Shown here in pieces: positions 9,150 to 21,221 of a stretch of DNA of 64,000 nt. Numbering within the stretch: position 1 is the first letter of the stretch; each line of letters begins with the position of its first letter. The notes under the pieces are model-generated. The model was not told where the DNA came from and ran no database searches. It saw only the letters and a program-made list of their open reading frames with translations. The DNA comes from Brevipalpus yothersi. Taxonomy: Eukaryota; Arthropoda; Arachnida; Trombidiformes; Tenuipalpidae. The position numbers and the translations under genes were made by a program. The DNA lies in contig QZCP01000823.1 in NCBI GenBank assembly GCA_003956705.1, positions 124,001 to 188,000 on the forward strand. The letters run 5' to 3'.

Positions 9150-10928
9150 ATGGAAAAATTACTACATGAGATAGCGAAGAATCGCTGTTTCAATCTTATC
9201 AATTATGGACTCATAAGTGATGAAGAAAAAAGAGGCCCAATAGATGAGATATGTCTGATAAGTGATGAAGAAACAGATGAATCTGTTACTGAGCCCTTTC
9301 CCGAAGGGACCAAGAAAAATATGATTGAATCTATCAATGTGATTGAAGAGCAAAGTGATCATCAGGAGAATTTACTTTCTGCCAATCTTAACAAAGCATG
9401 CAGCAATAGGACAGCTTCTCAAGAGCAAGAAGAGCATAGACAAGAATTTCTTGGTGGGCAAGATCAAGTGAAAAGAATCATCACATCTGAGGTACCAGAA
9501 ATGTCTTCTAAGGATAATCAAGCAGAACATGTGGCCAATCAAAGTGGTGAAAACATTTCCATTCTACCAGAAACTGGAGTCAAGTATCAAATTCGCTATG
9601 AAGGACTGGCAATCGGTAAGGAATTTGTGAAGTTGGTCTTCAGCAAGAGAATCATCGAAACTAAAAGTTGTGAGCTGGAACAATCTTCTTCTCAAAATAA
9701 TACTGATTGTAGCATTTCAGAGTCACAGAAAATATTCATCAACAATGAAACAATTGAAGATGCATTGAATGATGATCCATCAAACCAAACAGATTGCAGA
9801 TCTGTACGTGAGAGGGAAAGAGAAGATTCAGATTGTGAAATTTGTTCTGAAAGTGATGACCAGACAAGAGACCATGACCATGAACAGTTTATCACTAAGC
9901 CACAGAAAACTCAAATAGAAAGAACTGCAAGCTCAGAATCATCATGTGATCTCCTTACACCAAAACCACTAGCAAGCCTATCTGGAGATGGGAAAAAAGA
10001 AAGTATCAGTTCAGAGAAGTGTGATATTTCTTCAAAGACATTTGGAACAAGTTCTCAGAGGATGGAATCTCTATCTGACAAGAAACAAGAGAGTAACATC
10101 CTGGCCCCAGAAAAGTCCAGAATAGAAATTATGAGAGGTCTGCAAAAAAATAGGATCAATTTGACTGACAAGAATGTGTATAATCATTCGAAAAGTGGGT
10201 GCAAGTATCAAATGTATTATAAAGGTGAGGCGATCGATAAAAACTCTTTGGAATCAATTATCAAGACAAAAAGCTCGAGAACCGATGCTGGCTGGTTTCT
10301 CTGTCGAATTCATGATGATTGTTCATATATGAAACCTAATTCTCTGACTAGAAAAGTATTTAACCACAACTCAAAGTACCATGTTCGAGATTCTCTGGTG
10401 ACATACTTATGTAGGGTTTGTTTGCTTATATATCGCTCTTTTTACTCTCTAAGGTCTCATTTAATGAGGCACATATCGGAAAAAAGTTCATTTAAAGTAA
10501 TTGGAACAAAATATCGAACCAATAGATATGAACCTATCATGGATGATTCAGAATCATCTCTGATCGACTTTCAGGGTGAATATAGACTAAATATTACTGA
10601 TGAGAAAATTTTGTCACATCCATCGAATGATTGTAAGTATCAAATATACTATAAAGGAGAACCGATTGATAGAGAAGAGTTGAAAGAAATTCTCGTCTCT
10701 AAAGCATTGAAAACCAAGCCTGGTTGGTTTATCTGTCCTTTAGACGATGATTGTGTCTACAACGAAGCTCATGCAGATCCCAAGATTCATAGAAGAGGTC
10801 AATTTAATCAGCTTTCATTGAGGCATTATGAGGGTGCTTTCGCTACATATTTATGTCGGCATTGCTACCGTAAATACAACTACTTCACAAATTTCTATGT
10901 TCATCTGAAAAAACACTCTCAAGAATGA
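9150..10928 (+). CDS. Family B copy 1 (B1): acidic N-terminus plus two zinc modules
   Basis: 592 aa from the ATG of MEKLLHEIAK, chosen because it is shared with B2; the open frame upstream has no earlier ATG. The N-terminus has LISDEE twice; EICLISDEETDES (about residues 33-45) looks like a SUMO-interacting motif. Residues 144-175 (VKYQIRYEGLAIGKEF and on) resemble the first half of a zinc module but lack ligands, suggesting a vestigial third module. Module 1 starts near residue 337 and ends in a C2H2 finger at 421-441. Module 2 ends in a finger at 569-589. The sequence between about 180 and 330 is acidic, Ser-rich and probably disordered. An untranslated or tiny upstream exon, as in family A, is possible. 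A nuclear role is inferred. Confidence 0.75.
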   Translation: MEKLLHEIAKNRCFNLINYGLISDEEKRGPIDEICLISDEETDESVTEPFPEGTKKNMIESINVIEEQSDHQENLLSANLNKACSNRTASQEQEEHRQEFLGGQDQVKRIITSEVPEMSSKDNQAEHVANQSGENISILPETGVKYQIRYEGLAIGKEFVKLVFSKRIIETKSCELEQSSSQNNTDCSISESQKIFINNETIEDALNDDPSNQTDCRSVREREREDSDCEICSESDDQTRDHDHEQFITKPQKTQIERTASSESSCDLLTPKPLASLSGDGKKESISSEKCDISSKTFGTSSQRMESLSDKKQESNILAPEKSRIEIMRGLQKNRINLTDKNVYNHSKSGCKYQMYYKGEAIDKNSLESIIKTKSSRTDAGWFLCRIHDDCSYMKPNSLTRKVFNHNSKYHVRDSLVTYLCRVCLLIYRSFYSLRSHLMRHISEKSSFKVIGTKYRTNRYEPIMDDSESSLIDFQGEYRLNITDEKILSHPSNDCKYQIYYKGEPIDREELKEILVSKALKTKPGWFICPLDDDCVYNEAHADPKIHRRGQFNQLSLRHYEGAFATYLCRHCYRKYNYFTNFYVHLKKHSQE

Positions 10929-12308
10929 TTAGATTGTTTCCAAAACAATCTCTACATCCTTTTATCGATACTGAGGAAAGACAATTGAGATAGATATTTG
11001 CCTGCTATCGACTCATCAACAACCATGTAAGAAAAAATTTCGTTTATTGGCCAGACATCATTCATTCAATGAGAGTCATGTTCATCGATCAATGTTCACT
11101 CACCAATTTTGAATCCATTCAATTGCTATGGATCACCACTGATCATTTAGTTTCTGAATAATTTCTGAGAAGTTCGCTGCTGAAAGTGAGTAACCATCTG
11201 GATCTCATCATGGATTACTAAGAAAAATTTGGTCGAGAATTTATATTGGAGAGCCATATTATCTATAGTCGACTTACTCCGCCACTTCCTGACTAACTTG
11301 AAACATCCCGAATATTGAATCATCAGGACATACTTTTAACTGGACAATTTAGTGATCTCATCGAAGGAGATTAAGATGAGCTTACATTTCTTTCACTGTT
11401 CATCAATTGCGCCAGAAAGGTATTTAATGGTCCTGACCACAACTCTTACTCATCGATTCAAGCCCTTTTGGTACCAAAAGATCTGAGAATAGTAGCCTGA
11501 GCTGGAAAGTCAGCACAGTGAATGCTTAGAATTTCCTATTGTAGTTATAACATTGTTAATTTATTTCTCTTGTGGATTTGTTAATTTTTCACCTTTTGAT
11601 ATTTATTTTCACATAATGTGAGTGTCTTCACTGAATAGTGATATTCTTGATTAAAATAATTTTCTTGTGGATCCGTGACATATCATCATTCACACCTTTC
11701 AAAGATTGTGGCTTAGAAACTCTACCTGTATCTTGGAAAAGCAATTTTCTTTGAAAGTTTTATCGAAACCTTCCATAAACCAACCTGTCAACCTAGTAGC
11801 TGAACTTTCATTTGAGCTGCAAAACTCTATTGCTGATATTTTCCAGAATTGGCCTATTTACTGAACAGAACTTCAAAGATTCAATTTGGACTTCTTTTTC
11901 AGTAAGAGAGATCGTTAGCTAACCAGTTCATCCATTCTTATTCTAACCAAAAAAAAAGAAACTGAAAGCAACTAGCAAAAAAGGGCCAGCTAAACCCAGC
12001 TTTGTGAGAGCTTTTTATCAGAGAGAACAACATGAAGAGCTTATCACTCTTTCCTTTCCTCTCTTCTCCACAAGTATACTTATTTCATCCCTTATCGCTG
12101 CTTATTTGCTTACTGAATTAGACATTGCAAATGAATGTTGATGAGTTGTTTCTTTGGCCTAACCACAGTGCATTCATTTTTTCAAAGCTTTCTTGTGAGA
12201 ATTTTTCAAAGTTATTCCTACGAAATATTTGAACCGTTCCATTACCTTCATAGTGAACGATTGTTTCACTCATAGTTGTTCATAGAACGTTCACGGATTC
12301 ATTTCAAT
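10929..12308. repeat. Array spacer plus upstream region of A2 (copy 2)
   Basis: From about 11050 it matches 5150-6440 and 18570-19865. It includes the conserved family A upstream block ending at the A2 ATG. The octamer site is changed here (ATTTGCTT). No gene seen. Confidence 0.65.
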
Positions 12309-13330
12309 ATGTCTTTCATGGTAAGAGTTTCGCCATTTTATCATTATTTTACTCTACACTGATCATCGTTTTGTGTATAGATTGAAACAGCTAAAAAAAA
12401 GGAGCTGAGAGAAGCTATCCATGAACTTCTAAGCGATCGAAACCAATGTACAAAATTTGATGAAGTGATGAGGAAATTAGTTGAAGAAACTATTTGTAAT
12501 CTCAATGTTCAAACGAAAGATGATGATCAAGCCTCAGATTTTATGATAGGTACTGACAGAGAGGAACCAACAGAACAGGATGATTTGCTTCCCCGACAGT
12601 TTATGGGTGAGAAAGCAAACTTGGAAAATTTTCAGGACTCTAATACGGAAGCCTTTTGGAAACCCCCTCCAATCTTCCAAGCGAATCAGGCAAAAATTAG
12701 AGCCGTCTTCGGATCTTGATCTCGGAAGTGGAACCAACTTTGACGCGCAGAGAGTTTCTAGGAGGATGAATCCAAGAGAATCTCAGATTAACACTACCAG
12801 CGAAACCAAATCAATGCCCAGTGGTTCTCAGAAGAAGATGAAAGCCAATTACACTGATGAAAATATCTATATTAATGAATCAACTGGCTTCGGATACCAA
12901 ATCATCTATCAAGGGAAAGCTATTGATAGAGACTGTTTGCAAAAAATCACTGAAACGAAAACTCGTAAGACAAAGTGTGGATGGCTTCTCTGTGAGATTC
13001 ATGATGAGTGTAACTTCTCCAAGCCTCCAGAGTTAGACGAGTCAAGACAGCCAAAACGATTTAATGAAGGCTCAGTTACGCATATCAGAGCTACTTTAGT
13101 TGAATATTTTTGTAGAGTATGTTTTCATACATTCAGCTATTACAGGAGACCAGTATCTCATCTAAGAAGGCACTCAAATAAAAGGGTCACTCCAATGAGC
13201 ATGGCACCTCATCCAAAGTTATCGTTGATGGACTATCAAGGAAAATAGAAACTTGAACAAACTGATGAGAATATACAGACTATGTCTACCATTGGCTATA
13301 AATATCAGATCTACTATGTAGATCTGATGT
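12309..13330 (+). pseudogene. Family A copy 2 (A2), broken
   Basis: Exon 1 (12309-12320, MSFM) and the 60-nt intron are normal, and exon 2 starts at 12381. A small deletion near 12660-12675, relative to A1, shifts the frame in the linker. Module 1 then reads in another frame. A TAG at 13246-13248 replaces the Tyr codon of the conserved GKYKL in front of module 2. Similarity to the family stops at about 13320, at ATCTACTATGTAGATCTGATG, where the upstream region of the next copy begins. Module 2 is therefore lost. Probably a product of unequal recombination. Confidence 0.8.
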
Positions 13331-13984
13331 AGATATACCCCTGTTTTCTCCACATTCTAATCGCTTACCAAAACGGAAAGTCATCATCAGATATATGCAT
13401 TTCACTGAATAAATTAATTGGTTATTCTTGGAAATTTTGTCCGAGCCCTTCATGTACCCACATTCTTACCTAATAGCGCTACTTTCATCTGAGCTGTAGA
13501 ATTTTATACCTATTATTTTTAATCCAAACCATTTACATTAGTCAGAATTTCAAGTATTTCATCTTGAATGTCCTTTTTGGTTAGAGATCTCGTTAGCTAA
13601 TTAGTTTATCCACCAATTCTGACCCAAAAAAGAGAAACTGAGATAAGCTATTGCTTCTGACGGTAGTCTGATAAATTAAACGTTGTGCTATTCATCAGAG
13701 AGATCGATATGAAGCTTATCAACCGTTCCATCATTCTTCCTCCTCTTCACAAATCCCTTATCACTGCTTATTTGCATAGTTAAGGAGACTTGCAATTAGA
13801 AGTTGATGAGCCGTTTCTTTGGTTCACACCACAGTGTACATTCACATTTCCAAAGCTTTCTTGTGAGAACCTTTCGAAGTTTTTTCGTTCGACATACTCG
13901 AGCCGCTCCATTACTTTCATTGTGAACGATTGTCTCACATACAATTGCTCATATAACGGGAACCATTGGCAAATCTATCATAAA
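13331..13984. promoter_or_regulatory. Upstream region of A3
   Basis: Homologous to 21830-22481 in front of A5 (both start with TAGAT..ACCCCTGTTTTCTCCACAT). Contains an exact ATTTGCAT octamer at 13770-13777, 215 bp before the ATG. No TATA box was identified with confidence. The start sites are unknown. Confidence 0.5.
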
Positions 13985-15321
13985 ATGTCGTTCATGGTAA
14001 GAGATATCATTGTTTCACCATTTTATCACTATTTAGCTGATCATTGCTCTGTGTACAGGTTGAATCGGCTAGGAGAGAGGAACTGAGAGAAGCTATTCGT
14101 GAACTTCTCAGCGATCGAAACCAATGTACAAAATTTCAGAAAGTGGTGAGGAAAATAATTGATGAAAATATTTGTAATCTCAATGTTCAAACAAAAGATG
14201 ATGACCAAGCCTCAGAATTCAGGACCTTTACTGACGAAGGGAAACCAAGTTACTGTGGGAAGGACGACCAGCTTTCCAAACAGTTCGTGAAAGATGGAGA
14301 AGTTCGCCTAAAAAAATCCCAGAATTATGACCTGAAAACTTTGTGGAAACCTATTATTCTTCAATCTTCAAAGCGAATCAGTGAAGAGACAAATCCATCT
14401 TCAAATTTTGATGAGCTTGATCTCGGAAGTGGAAGCAACATTAACACACAGAAAAGTTACAAGATGATAGATGCAGAAGAGTTTCGAGAAACTGATAACG
14501 AGATCGAATCAATATCGAGGGGTTGTCAGAAGAAGATGGGGATCAATTTGACTGATGAGAATATCTATATTGACAAATCAACTGGCTTAGGATACCAAAT
14601 CATCTATCAAGGGAAAGCTATTGATAAGAACTGTTTGCAACAAATCACTGGAACAAAAACTCGGAAGACAAAGTGTGGATGGCTCCTCTGCAAGATTCAT
14701 GATGAATGCAGCTATTCGAAACCTCCAAAAGAAAAAAAGTCAAGGATAGAGCAGCATTTATTCAATAAAAACTCCAAAAGGCACATCAGAGCTTTTTCAG
14801 TTGAATATTTCTGTAGAGTATGTCTTCATACATTCAGTTATTTGACAAGTCCAGTATGTCATCTAAGAAGGCACTCAAACGCAAGAAATATGCCAACTCT
14901 ACTGAGGAGAAAATCAAAAACTGAAAGGGTTACTTCAAAAAGTGTGGCACCTCATCCTGATTTACCTTTGATGGACTATCAAGGAAAATACAAACTTCAA
15001 CTGACTGATGAAAATATACAGACCATGTCTACCATGGGCTATAAATATCAAATCTACTACAAAGGGCAAGCTATCAGTAAGGATCGATTGAAGCAAATCA
15101 TGGAGAAAAAAGTCATTAAATTGAAATCTGGATACTTTCTCTGTCCACTGCATGAGGACTGTCCATATTCGAGCGTTTCAAAAAACAAACCTCTGCAAAA
15201 GAATGATGTGGTGCGACATACTGCGATTGCTTTCATCACGTACTTATGTAGGTACTGTTTTCACAAAGCTAATCATCCAACTGGGATGCTTATCCATTTG
15301 AGGCTCCATCAATATCCATAA
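13985..15321 (+). CDS. Family A copy 3 (A3): two-module zinc-finger protein
   Basis: Join 13985-13996 (MSFM) and 14059-15321, 424 aa. The intron is 62 nt (GTAAGAG to TACAG), so splicing is needed to keep the frame. Exon 2 starts VESARREEL. The helical N-terminus, charged linker and both modules are complete. Each module has C-x2-H-x2-C followed by C-x2-C-x12-H-x3-H. Module 2 has the CRYCFHKAN-type ending, like A1. Together with b2 and B2 it forms the second A+B unit. Confidence 0.78.
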
Positions 15322-15654
15322 ATTGCAATGTGTTATGGAGAGTGTCAAAAGTTTTCTAGATTTTTCCAGAAATGTTCAGACTCAGCTTTCCCGTAATATT
15401 CAATCATCTCAACAAAATATTGATTCAATAATAACATCATGGTATCCTGATTTGAACGAGAGCCATTCTTTCAACACAATGTATTCTGTTCCATAAACAT
15501 ATCTCAATAACATCAACGATAATGTCTTATCTGTTCATTTTAGGGATGAATCTAAATATCCAATGCAAAATGTTCATTCAAAAATATCAATGTTATTTTT
15601 GACAGCGAGGGTATAAAAGAATAAAGTAATTCCCTATGTTTTCTCGAATAGATA

Positions 15655-15920
15655 TGATGAATTGGAGAGTCAAGATCATCAAGAGAATTTACTTACTATC
15701 AATCTCGACAAAGCAATAGGACAGCTTCTCAAGAGCAATTAGAGCATAAACATGAATTTATTAATGGACAAGATCAAGTGGAAAGAATCATCATCACATC
15801 TGAGGTACCAGAAATGTCTTCTACGGCGAATCAACATGTGGCCGATCAAACTGGTGGAAATATTTCCATCGTACCAGAAACTGGAGTCTGGACTTATGGA
15901 AAGAATATCAGTTGAGTTCC
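15655..15920 (+). pseudogene. Dead fragment of a family B N-terminal region (b2)
   Basis: Duplicate of the fragment at 8120-8400, with the same truncation point (GTCTGGACTTATGGAAA). It resembles B2 around 16860-17080 but is frameshifted. The small frames on both strands here are chance products. Confidence 0.65.
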
Positions 15921-16658
15921 AGATCACCGAGGTCAGAATTTCTACGGAAACATCTTCGATTACTCTTTTGCAAAACTCATCAGAATAGCTGATACGAGTG
16001 AGAAAAAAGGTGCTCGAGAAGCATTGTCCTAGGCTTTGACTATAACGTTATCAAATTCCTGTCGAATAGATCAAACCTCTTCATTCTTATTTGAGGATAG
16101 TTCTCCATAAGAGATCATCAAAAATCAACGATTAAAAAATTAGCTCTCGATCATTGTTGAAATTAATTCACCAAAGGTAGATACATATCAATGGGTCATA
16201 TCGATATCCCATAGAGTTCTCGATATCGATATGAACTTTTTGGCGCCAGAATTCCGAAGAAAAGTGGCCTCAACTGAAGAGTTTGCGTATCTTGTCCACT
16301 TTATTCTCGAGTTTCTCTTGATAGAAACTTTTCAAAACTTTGTTTGATGAAAATTTTTTGTTTACTTTTTGATTTTTTGATTTTTGTTTTGGATAATGTG
16401 AGCGTTTTTACCTATGATTATAATATTAGTAGGATGGAGAAAATAATAATAATAAACGAAATTATCAGCTTGTTTGCTAGTAACTCTTAAATACACCTCT
16501 TTGAGCCAGTGGCTGAAGTGATCTTCATATTTACAAGTGTTGAACTTTTCTTTTTTCTCTTATGCTTCTTCGGTAACTCTACTGAGCATCAGATAAATTA
16601 TTGCTCACAGAAAATTCCAAGTCTTTCAAATTTAATTCAATTGTTTGGATGTTCTATC
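15921..16658. other. Upstream region of B2
   Basis: Homologous to 8401-9149. The open frame that extends upstream of the B2 ATG (from about 16509) starts at GTG and is not conserved as protein in B1, so it is taken as untranslated. Confidence 0.5.
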
Positions 16659-18449
16659 ATGGAAAAATTATTACAAGAGATAGCGAAGAGTCGCTGTTTT
16701 AGTCTTATCAATTATGGGCTCACAATTGATGAAGGAAAAAGAGGTCCAATTGATGAGATATGTCTAATAAGTGATGAAGAAACAGATGAATCTATCAATG
16801 AGCCCTCTCCGCAGGGCATCAAGAGAAATGTGATTGGATCCATTAATGTGATTGAAGAGCAAAGTGATCATCAAAAGAATTTACTCACTACCGATCTCGA
16901 CAAAGCATGCAGCAATAGGACAGCTTCTCAAGAGCAAGAAGAGCATAGACAAGAATTTCTTGGTGGGCAAGATCAAGTGAAAAGAATCATCACATCTCAG
17001 GTACCAGAAATGTCTTCTAAGGATAATCAAGCAGAACTGGTGGTCGATCAAACTGGTGAAAATATTTCCATTGTACCAGAAACTAGAGTCAAGAATCAAA
17101 TCTGCTCTGAAAGACTGGCAAACAGCAAGGAATTTGTGAAGTTGGTCTTCAGCAAGAGAATCATCGAAACTAAAAGTTGTGAGCTGAAACAATCTTCTCC
17201 TCTAAATAATACTGGTTGTTGCATCTCAGAGCCCAACTCAGAGCCACAGAAAATATCCATCAACACTGAAACTATCGAAGATGCATTGAATGATGATCCA
17301 TCAAACCCAATAGATTCCAGATCTGTGTATGAGAAGGTGAGAGAAGATTCAGATTGTGAAATTTGTTCTGAAAATGATAACCAGACAAGAGACTTTGACC
17401 ATGAACAGTGCATCACCAAGCCACAGGAAACTCAAATAGAAAAAGCTACAAGCTCAGGATCATCATGTGACCTTTATTCATCAAAGCCACTGGCAAGTCT
17501 ATCTGAAGATAGGAATAGAGAAAAAATGACTTCAGAGAAATGTGAAATTTATTCCGAGACATTTGGAACAAGTTCTCAGAGGATGGAATCTTCATCTGAG
17601 AAGAAACTAGAGAGTGACATCCTGGCCCCAGAAAAGTCCAGAATAGAAATTTTGAGTGGTCTGAAAAACAATAGGATCAATCTGACTGACAAAAATGTCT
17701 ACAATCATCGGAAAACTGGGTGCAAGTATCAAATGTATTATAAAGGTGAGGCCATCGATAAAAACTCTTTGGGATCAATTATCATGACAAAAAGCTTGAG
17801 GACTGATACTGATTGGTTTTTCTGTCGGATTCATGAAGATTGTTCATACGTGAAACCCAATTCTCAGACTAGAAAAGTATTTAACCATAACTCAAAGTAC
17901 CATGTTCGAGATTCTTTGGTAACATATTTATGTAGGGTTTGTTGGCATACATATTGCTCTTTCAACTCTCTAAGGTATCATTTCTTGAGGCATATATCGA
18001 AAAAAAGTTCTTCCAAAGTGAATGGAACAAAATATCAACCCAATAGATATGAACCTATCATGGATGTTTCAGAATCATCTCTGATGGACTTTCAGTTTGA
18101 GTATAGACTAAATATTACTGATGAGAAAATTTTGTCACATCCATCGAATGATTGTAAGTATCAAATATACTATAAAGGACAACCGATTGATAGAGAAGAG
18201 TTGAAAGAAATTCTCGTCTCTAAAGCATTGAAAACCAAGCCTGGTTGGTTTATCTGTCCTTTACACGATGATTGTGTTTACAACGAAGCTCATGCAGATC
18301 CCAAGATACATAGAAGAGGTCAATTTAATCAGCTTTCATTGAGACATTTAGAAGGTGCCTTCGCTACATATCTGTGCCGACATTGCTATAGTAAGTTCAA
18401 TTACTCTACAACTTTCTATGCTCATCTGAAAAAACACTCTCAAGAATGA
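16659..18449 (+). CDS. Family B copy 2 (B2): acidic N-terminus plus two zinc modules
   Basis: 596 aa, beginning MEKLLQEIAK and closely related to B1. EICLISDEETDES is kept exactly, supporting a real role for this SUMO-interaction-like stretch. The vestigial third module is more decayed than in B1 (NQICSERLANSKEF). Module 1 has CRIHEDC and a C2H2 finger starting at C425. Module 2 has CPLHDDC and a finger starting at C573. A small insertion (SEPNSEP region) distinguishes it from B1. It is the second half of the 11.05-18.57 kb unit and is intact over its whole length. Confidence 0.75.
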   Translation: MEKLLQEIAKSRCFSLINYGLTIDEGKRGPIDEICLISDEETDESINEPSPQGIKRNVIGSINVIEEQSDHQKNLLTTDLDKACSNRTASQEQEEHRQEFLGGQDQVKRIITSQVPEMSSKDNQAELVVDQTGENISIVPETRVKNQICSERLANSKEFVKLVFSKRIIETKSCELKQSSPLNNTGCCISEPNSEPQKISINTETIEDALNDDPSNPIDSRSVYEKVREDSDCEICSENDNQTRDFDHEQCITKPQETQIEKATSSGSSCDLYSSKPLASLSEDRNREKMTSEKCEIYSETFGTSSQRMESSSEKKLESDILAPEKSRIEILSGLKNNRINLTDKNVYNHRKTGCKYQMYYKGEAIDKNSLGSIIMTKSLRTDTDWFFCRIHEDCSYVKPNSQTRKVFNHNSKYHVRDSLVTYLCRVCWHTYCSFNSLRYHFLRHISKKSSSKVNGTKYQPNRYEPIMDVSESSLMDFQFEYRLNITDEKILSHPSNDCKYQIYYKGQPIDREELKEILVSKALKTKPGWFICPLHDDCVYNEAHADPKIHRRGQFNQLSLRHLEGAFATYLCRHCYSKFNYSTTFYAHLKKHSQE

Positions 18450-19865
18450 TTAGATTGTTTCCAAAATAATGTCTACGTCTTTTTAACGATACTGAAGAAA
18501 GACAATTGAGATAGACTTCTTACCTGCTATCAACTCATCAACAACCATGTAAGAAAAAATTCCGTTCGTTGATTACACATCACATTCATCCAATGAGAGT
18601 CATGTTCATCGATCAATGTTCACTCACCAATTTTGAATCCATTCAATTGCTATGGATCACCACTGATCATTTAGTTTCTGAGTGATTTCCGAGAAGTTTG
18701 CTGCTGAAAGTGAGGCACCATATGGATTTCATCACTCATACGAATGAATTACTAAGAGAAATTTGGCCGAGAAGTCATATTGAAGAGCCATATTTTCTTC
18801 ATATTTTTCATTATTGACTTACACCATCCCTTCTTTACTATCTTGAAACATTCCAAATATTCAATCAAGGGAACATAACTAGCTAATTCAGTGATTTCAT
18901 CAAAGAAGACTAAGATGAGCTTACATTTCTTCCACTGTTCATCATTTGGGGCAGAAAAGTTCTAAATGGTCCTGAACCACAACTCTTTTCCATCAATTGA
19001 AGCTTTTTGGTACCAAAAGATCTAAGAATAGTGGCCTGAGCTCGGGAAGTCATTACAGTGGATGTTTGGAATTTCCTATTACGGTTATATTATTGTTAAT
19101 TCATTTCTTTTGCTAATTTGTTGTTTTTGAAAATTTTTCACTTGTTGATATTTATTTTCATATAATGTAAGTGTCTTTCCTGAATAGTGATATTCTTAAT
19201 TAAAATGATTTTCTTGTGGATCCTCGACATATCATCATTCACACCTTTCAAAGATTGTGGCTAAGATATCTTACCTGCATCTTGGAAAAGCAATTTTCTT
19301 TGAGAGTTTTATCGAGAACCTCCAAAAACTTACCTGGTAGCCTAACCGAGCTAAAATTTCATTTGAGTGATGATACTTCATTGCTGATATTTTCAAAAAT
19401 CAGCCCATTTACTGAACAGAACTTCGAAAATTAAATTCAAACATCCTTCCCAGTAAGAGGTATCGCCAGTTTACCCATTATTATTCTAACCCAAAAAAAG
19501 AGACTGAAAGCAGCTATTGCTAGCAGAAAGGGTCAGATAAATTAAACTTTGTGCAAGCTAACTATCAGAGCAAATGATATGAAGTGCTTATAAACCCTTC
19601 CTTTCTTCTTCATCCTCTTCACAAGTATATTTCATCTCTTATCATTACTTGTTTGCACAATGAATTAGACTTGCAATCAAATAATGATGAGTTGTTTTTT
19701 GGTTTACACCACTGTGTATTCATTTTTTCAAAGCTTTCTTGTGAGAATCTTTTGAAGTTATTTTTCCGACATATTTGAACCATCCGGTTGCTTTCATTGT
19801 GAACGATTGTCTCGTTTCAGCTGTTCATAGAACGTAAACGTAAACGTTTACAAATTCATTTTAAA
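18450..19865. repeat. Array spacer plus upstream region of A4 (copy 3)
   Basis: Third copy of the spacer seen at 5150 and 11050. Ends in the family A upstream block. The octamer position reads GTTTGCAC in this copy. No gene seen. Confidence 0.65.
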
Positions 19866-21221
19866 ATGTCTTTCATGGTAAGAGATATTATTGTTTAACC
19901 GTTATACGTATAATCTCAGAACTAACCATTGTATCACCTACAGCTTAGATCGGCTAGAGGAAAGGAGCTGAAAGAAGCTATTCGTGAACTTGCAAGAGAT
20001 CGAAACCAAATTACAAGATTTGAGCAAGTGATCAGAAAAATAATTGATGAAACTATTTGTAATCTTAATGTTCAAACGAAGAATGACGAGCAAGCTTCAG
20101 ATTCCATGATGTGTTTCGACGAAGAGGAATCAACATCTGAACAGTATGAGGAGCTTCCTCAACCGTTTGTGAAAGATGGGAGAGAAAACTTGGAAGATTT
20201 TGGAGACTCTAAACTAGCAACATCGTGGAGACCACATTCCCTTCAATCTTCCAAGGAAATCAGGAAAGAATTGAATCCATCTTTCAATTTCAATGAGCTT
20301 GATCTCGGAAATGAAACCAACATTAACATTCAGAAGAGTTCCAAGGCAATTAATCCAAGAAAATCTCAGCTAAACACTGTCAACAAAACCAAATCAATGC
20401 CCAGTGGCCGTCGGAAGAAGATGAAGGCCAATTTGAGCGATGAGAATATCTTTATTGATGAATCAACTGGCTATGAATACCAGATCATTTATAAAGGGAA
20501 AGCTATTGATAAAGATTGTTTGCAAAAAATCACTGAAACAAGAACTCACAAGACAAAACGTGGATGGCATCTCTGTAAGATTCATGATAAGTGTAACTTC
20601 TCCAAGCCTCCAGAGATAGACAAGTCAACAAGAGAGCGAAATGTTTTCAATGGAAACTCAGTGAGGCATATCAAAACCACTCTAGTTAAATTTTTCTGCA
20701 GAGTATGTCATCATACATTCAGTTATTCGACAGGCTCACTATATCACCTGAGAAGGCACTTAAGACCAAGCCCCTTGAAAAGTTCTGAGGGACCCGCAGG
20801 AGAAGGGGATATCAGGAAGATTACGCCCAAAATCATGCAACCTCGTCCAGATTTATCGTTAATTGATTATCAAGGAAAATATAGACTCAAACTCACTAGC
20901 CATAAGATGCATAGTTTCACGGAATTTGACTTCAAATATCAGATCTACTACAAGGGTCAAGCTATAGATAAGAGTCAATTGAAGCAAATCATGGAGAAAA
21001 AGGTTATCAAATTGAGATCTGGATTATTTCTCTGCCCACTCCATGAAGACTGTCCATATTCGAGAGAAAAATTATCTACAAAAGATACAAACCTATTCAA
21101 TCGTAATGTTTTATCACATACTGGAGCTGCTTTCACCACATATTTGTGTAGACATTGTTTTCATAAATTTAATAATATGAATTCTATGGGTAAACACCTC
21201 AGAACTCACTGTAATCGATGA
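19866..21221 (+). CDS. Family A copy 4 (A4): two-module zinc-finger protein
   Basis: Join 19866-19877 (MSFM) and 19944-21221, 429 aa. The intron is 66 nt. Exon 2 starts LRSARGKEL, the 'L-type' start shared with A7 and A16. Both modules keep all ligands. The linker between modules has the KITPKIMQPRPDLSLIDYQ form and module 2 ends CRHCFHKFN, defining a subtype shared with A9, A11 and A15. Basic patches (GRRKKMKA) before module 1 could serve nuclear entry. Confidence 0.78.

Noticed and set aside
16509..16658. Upstream extension of B2 (hydrophobic, signal-like)
   Set aside because: Begins at GTG and is not conserved in B1; the shared ATG at 16659 is a better start.
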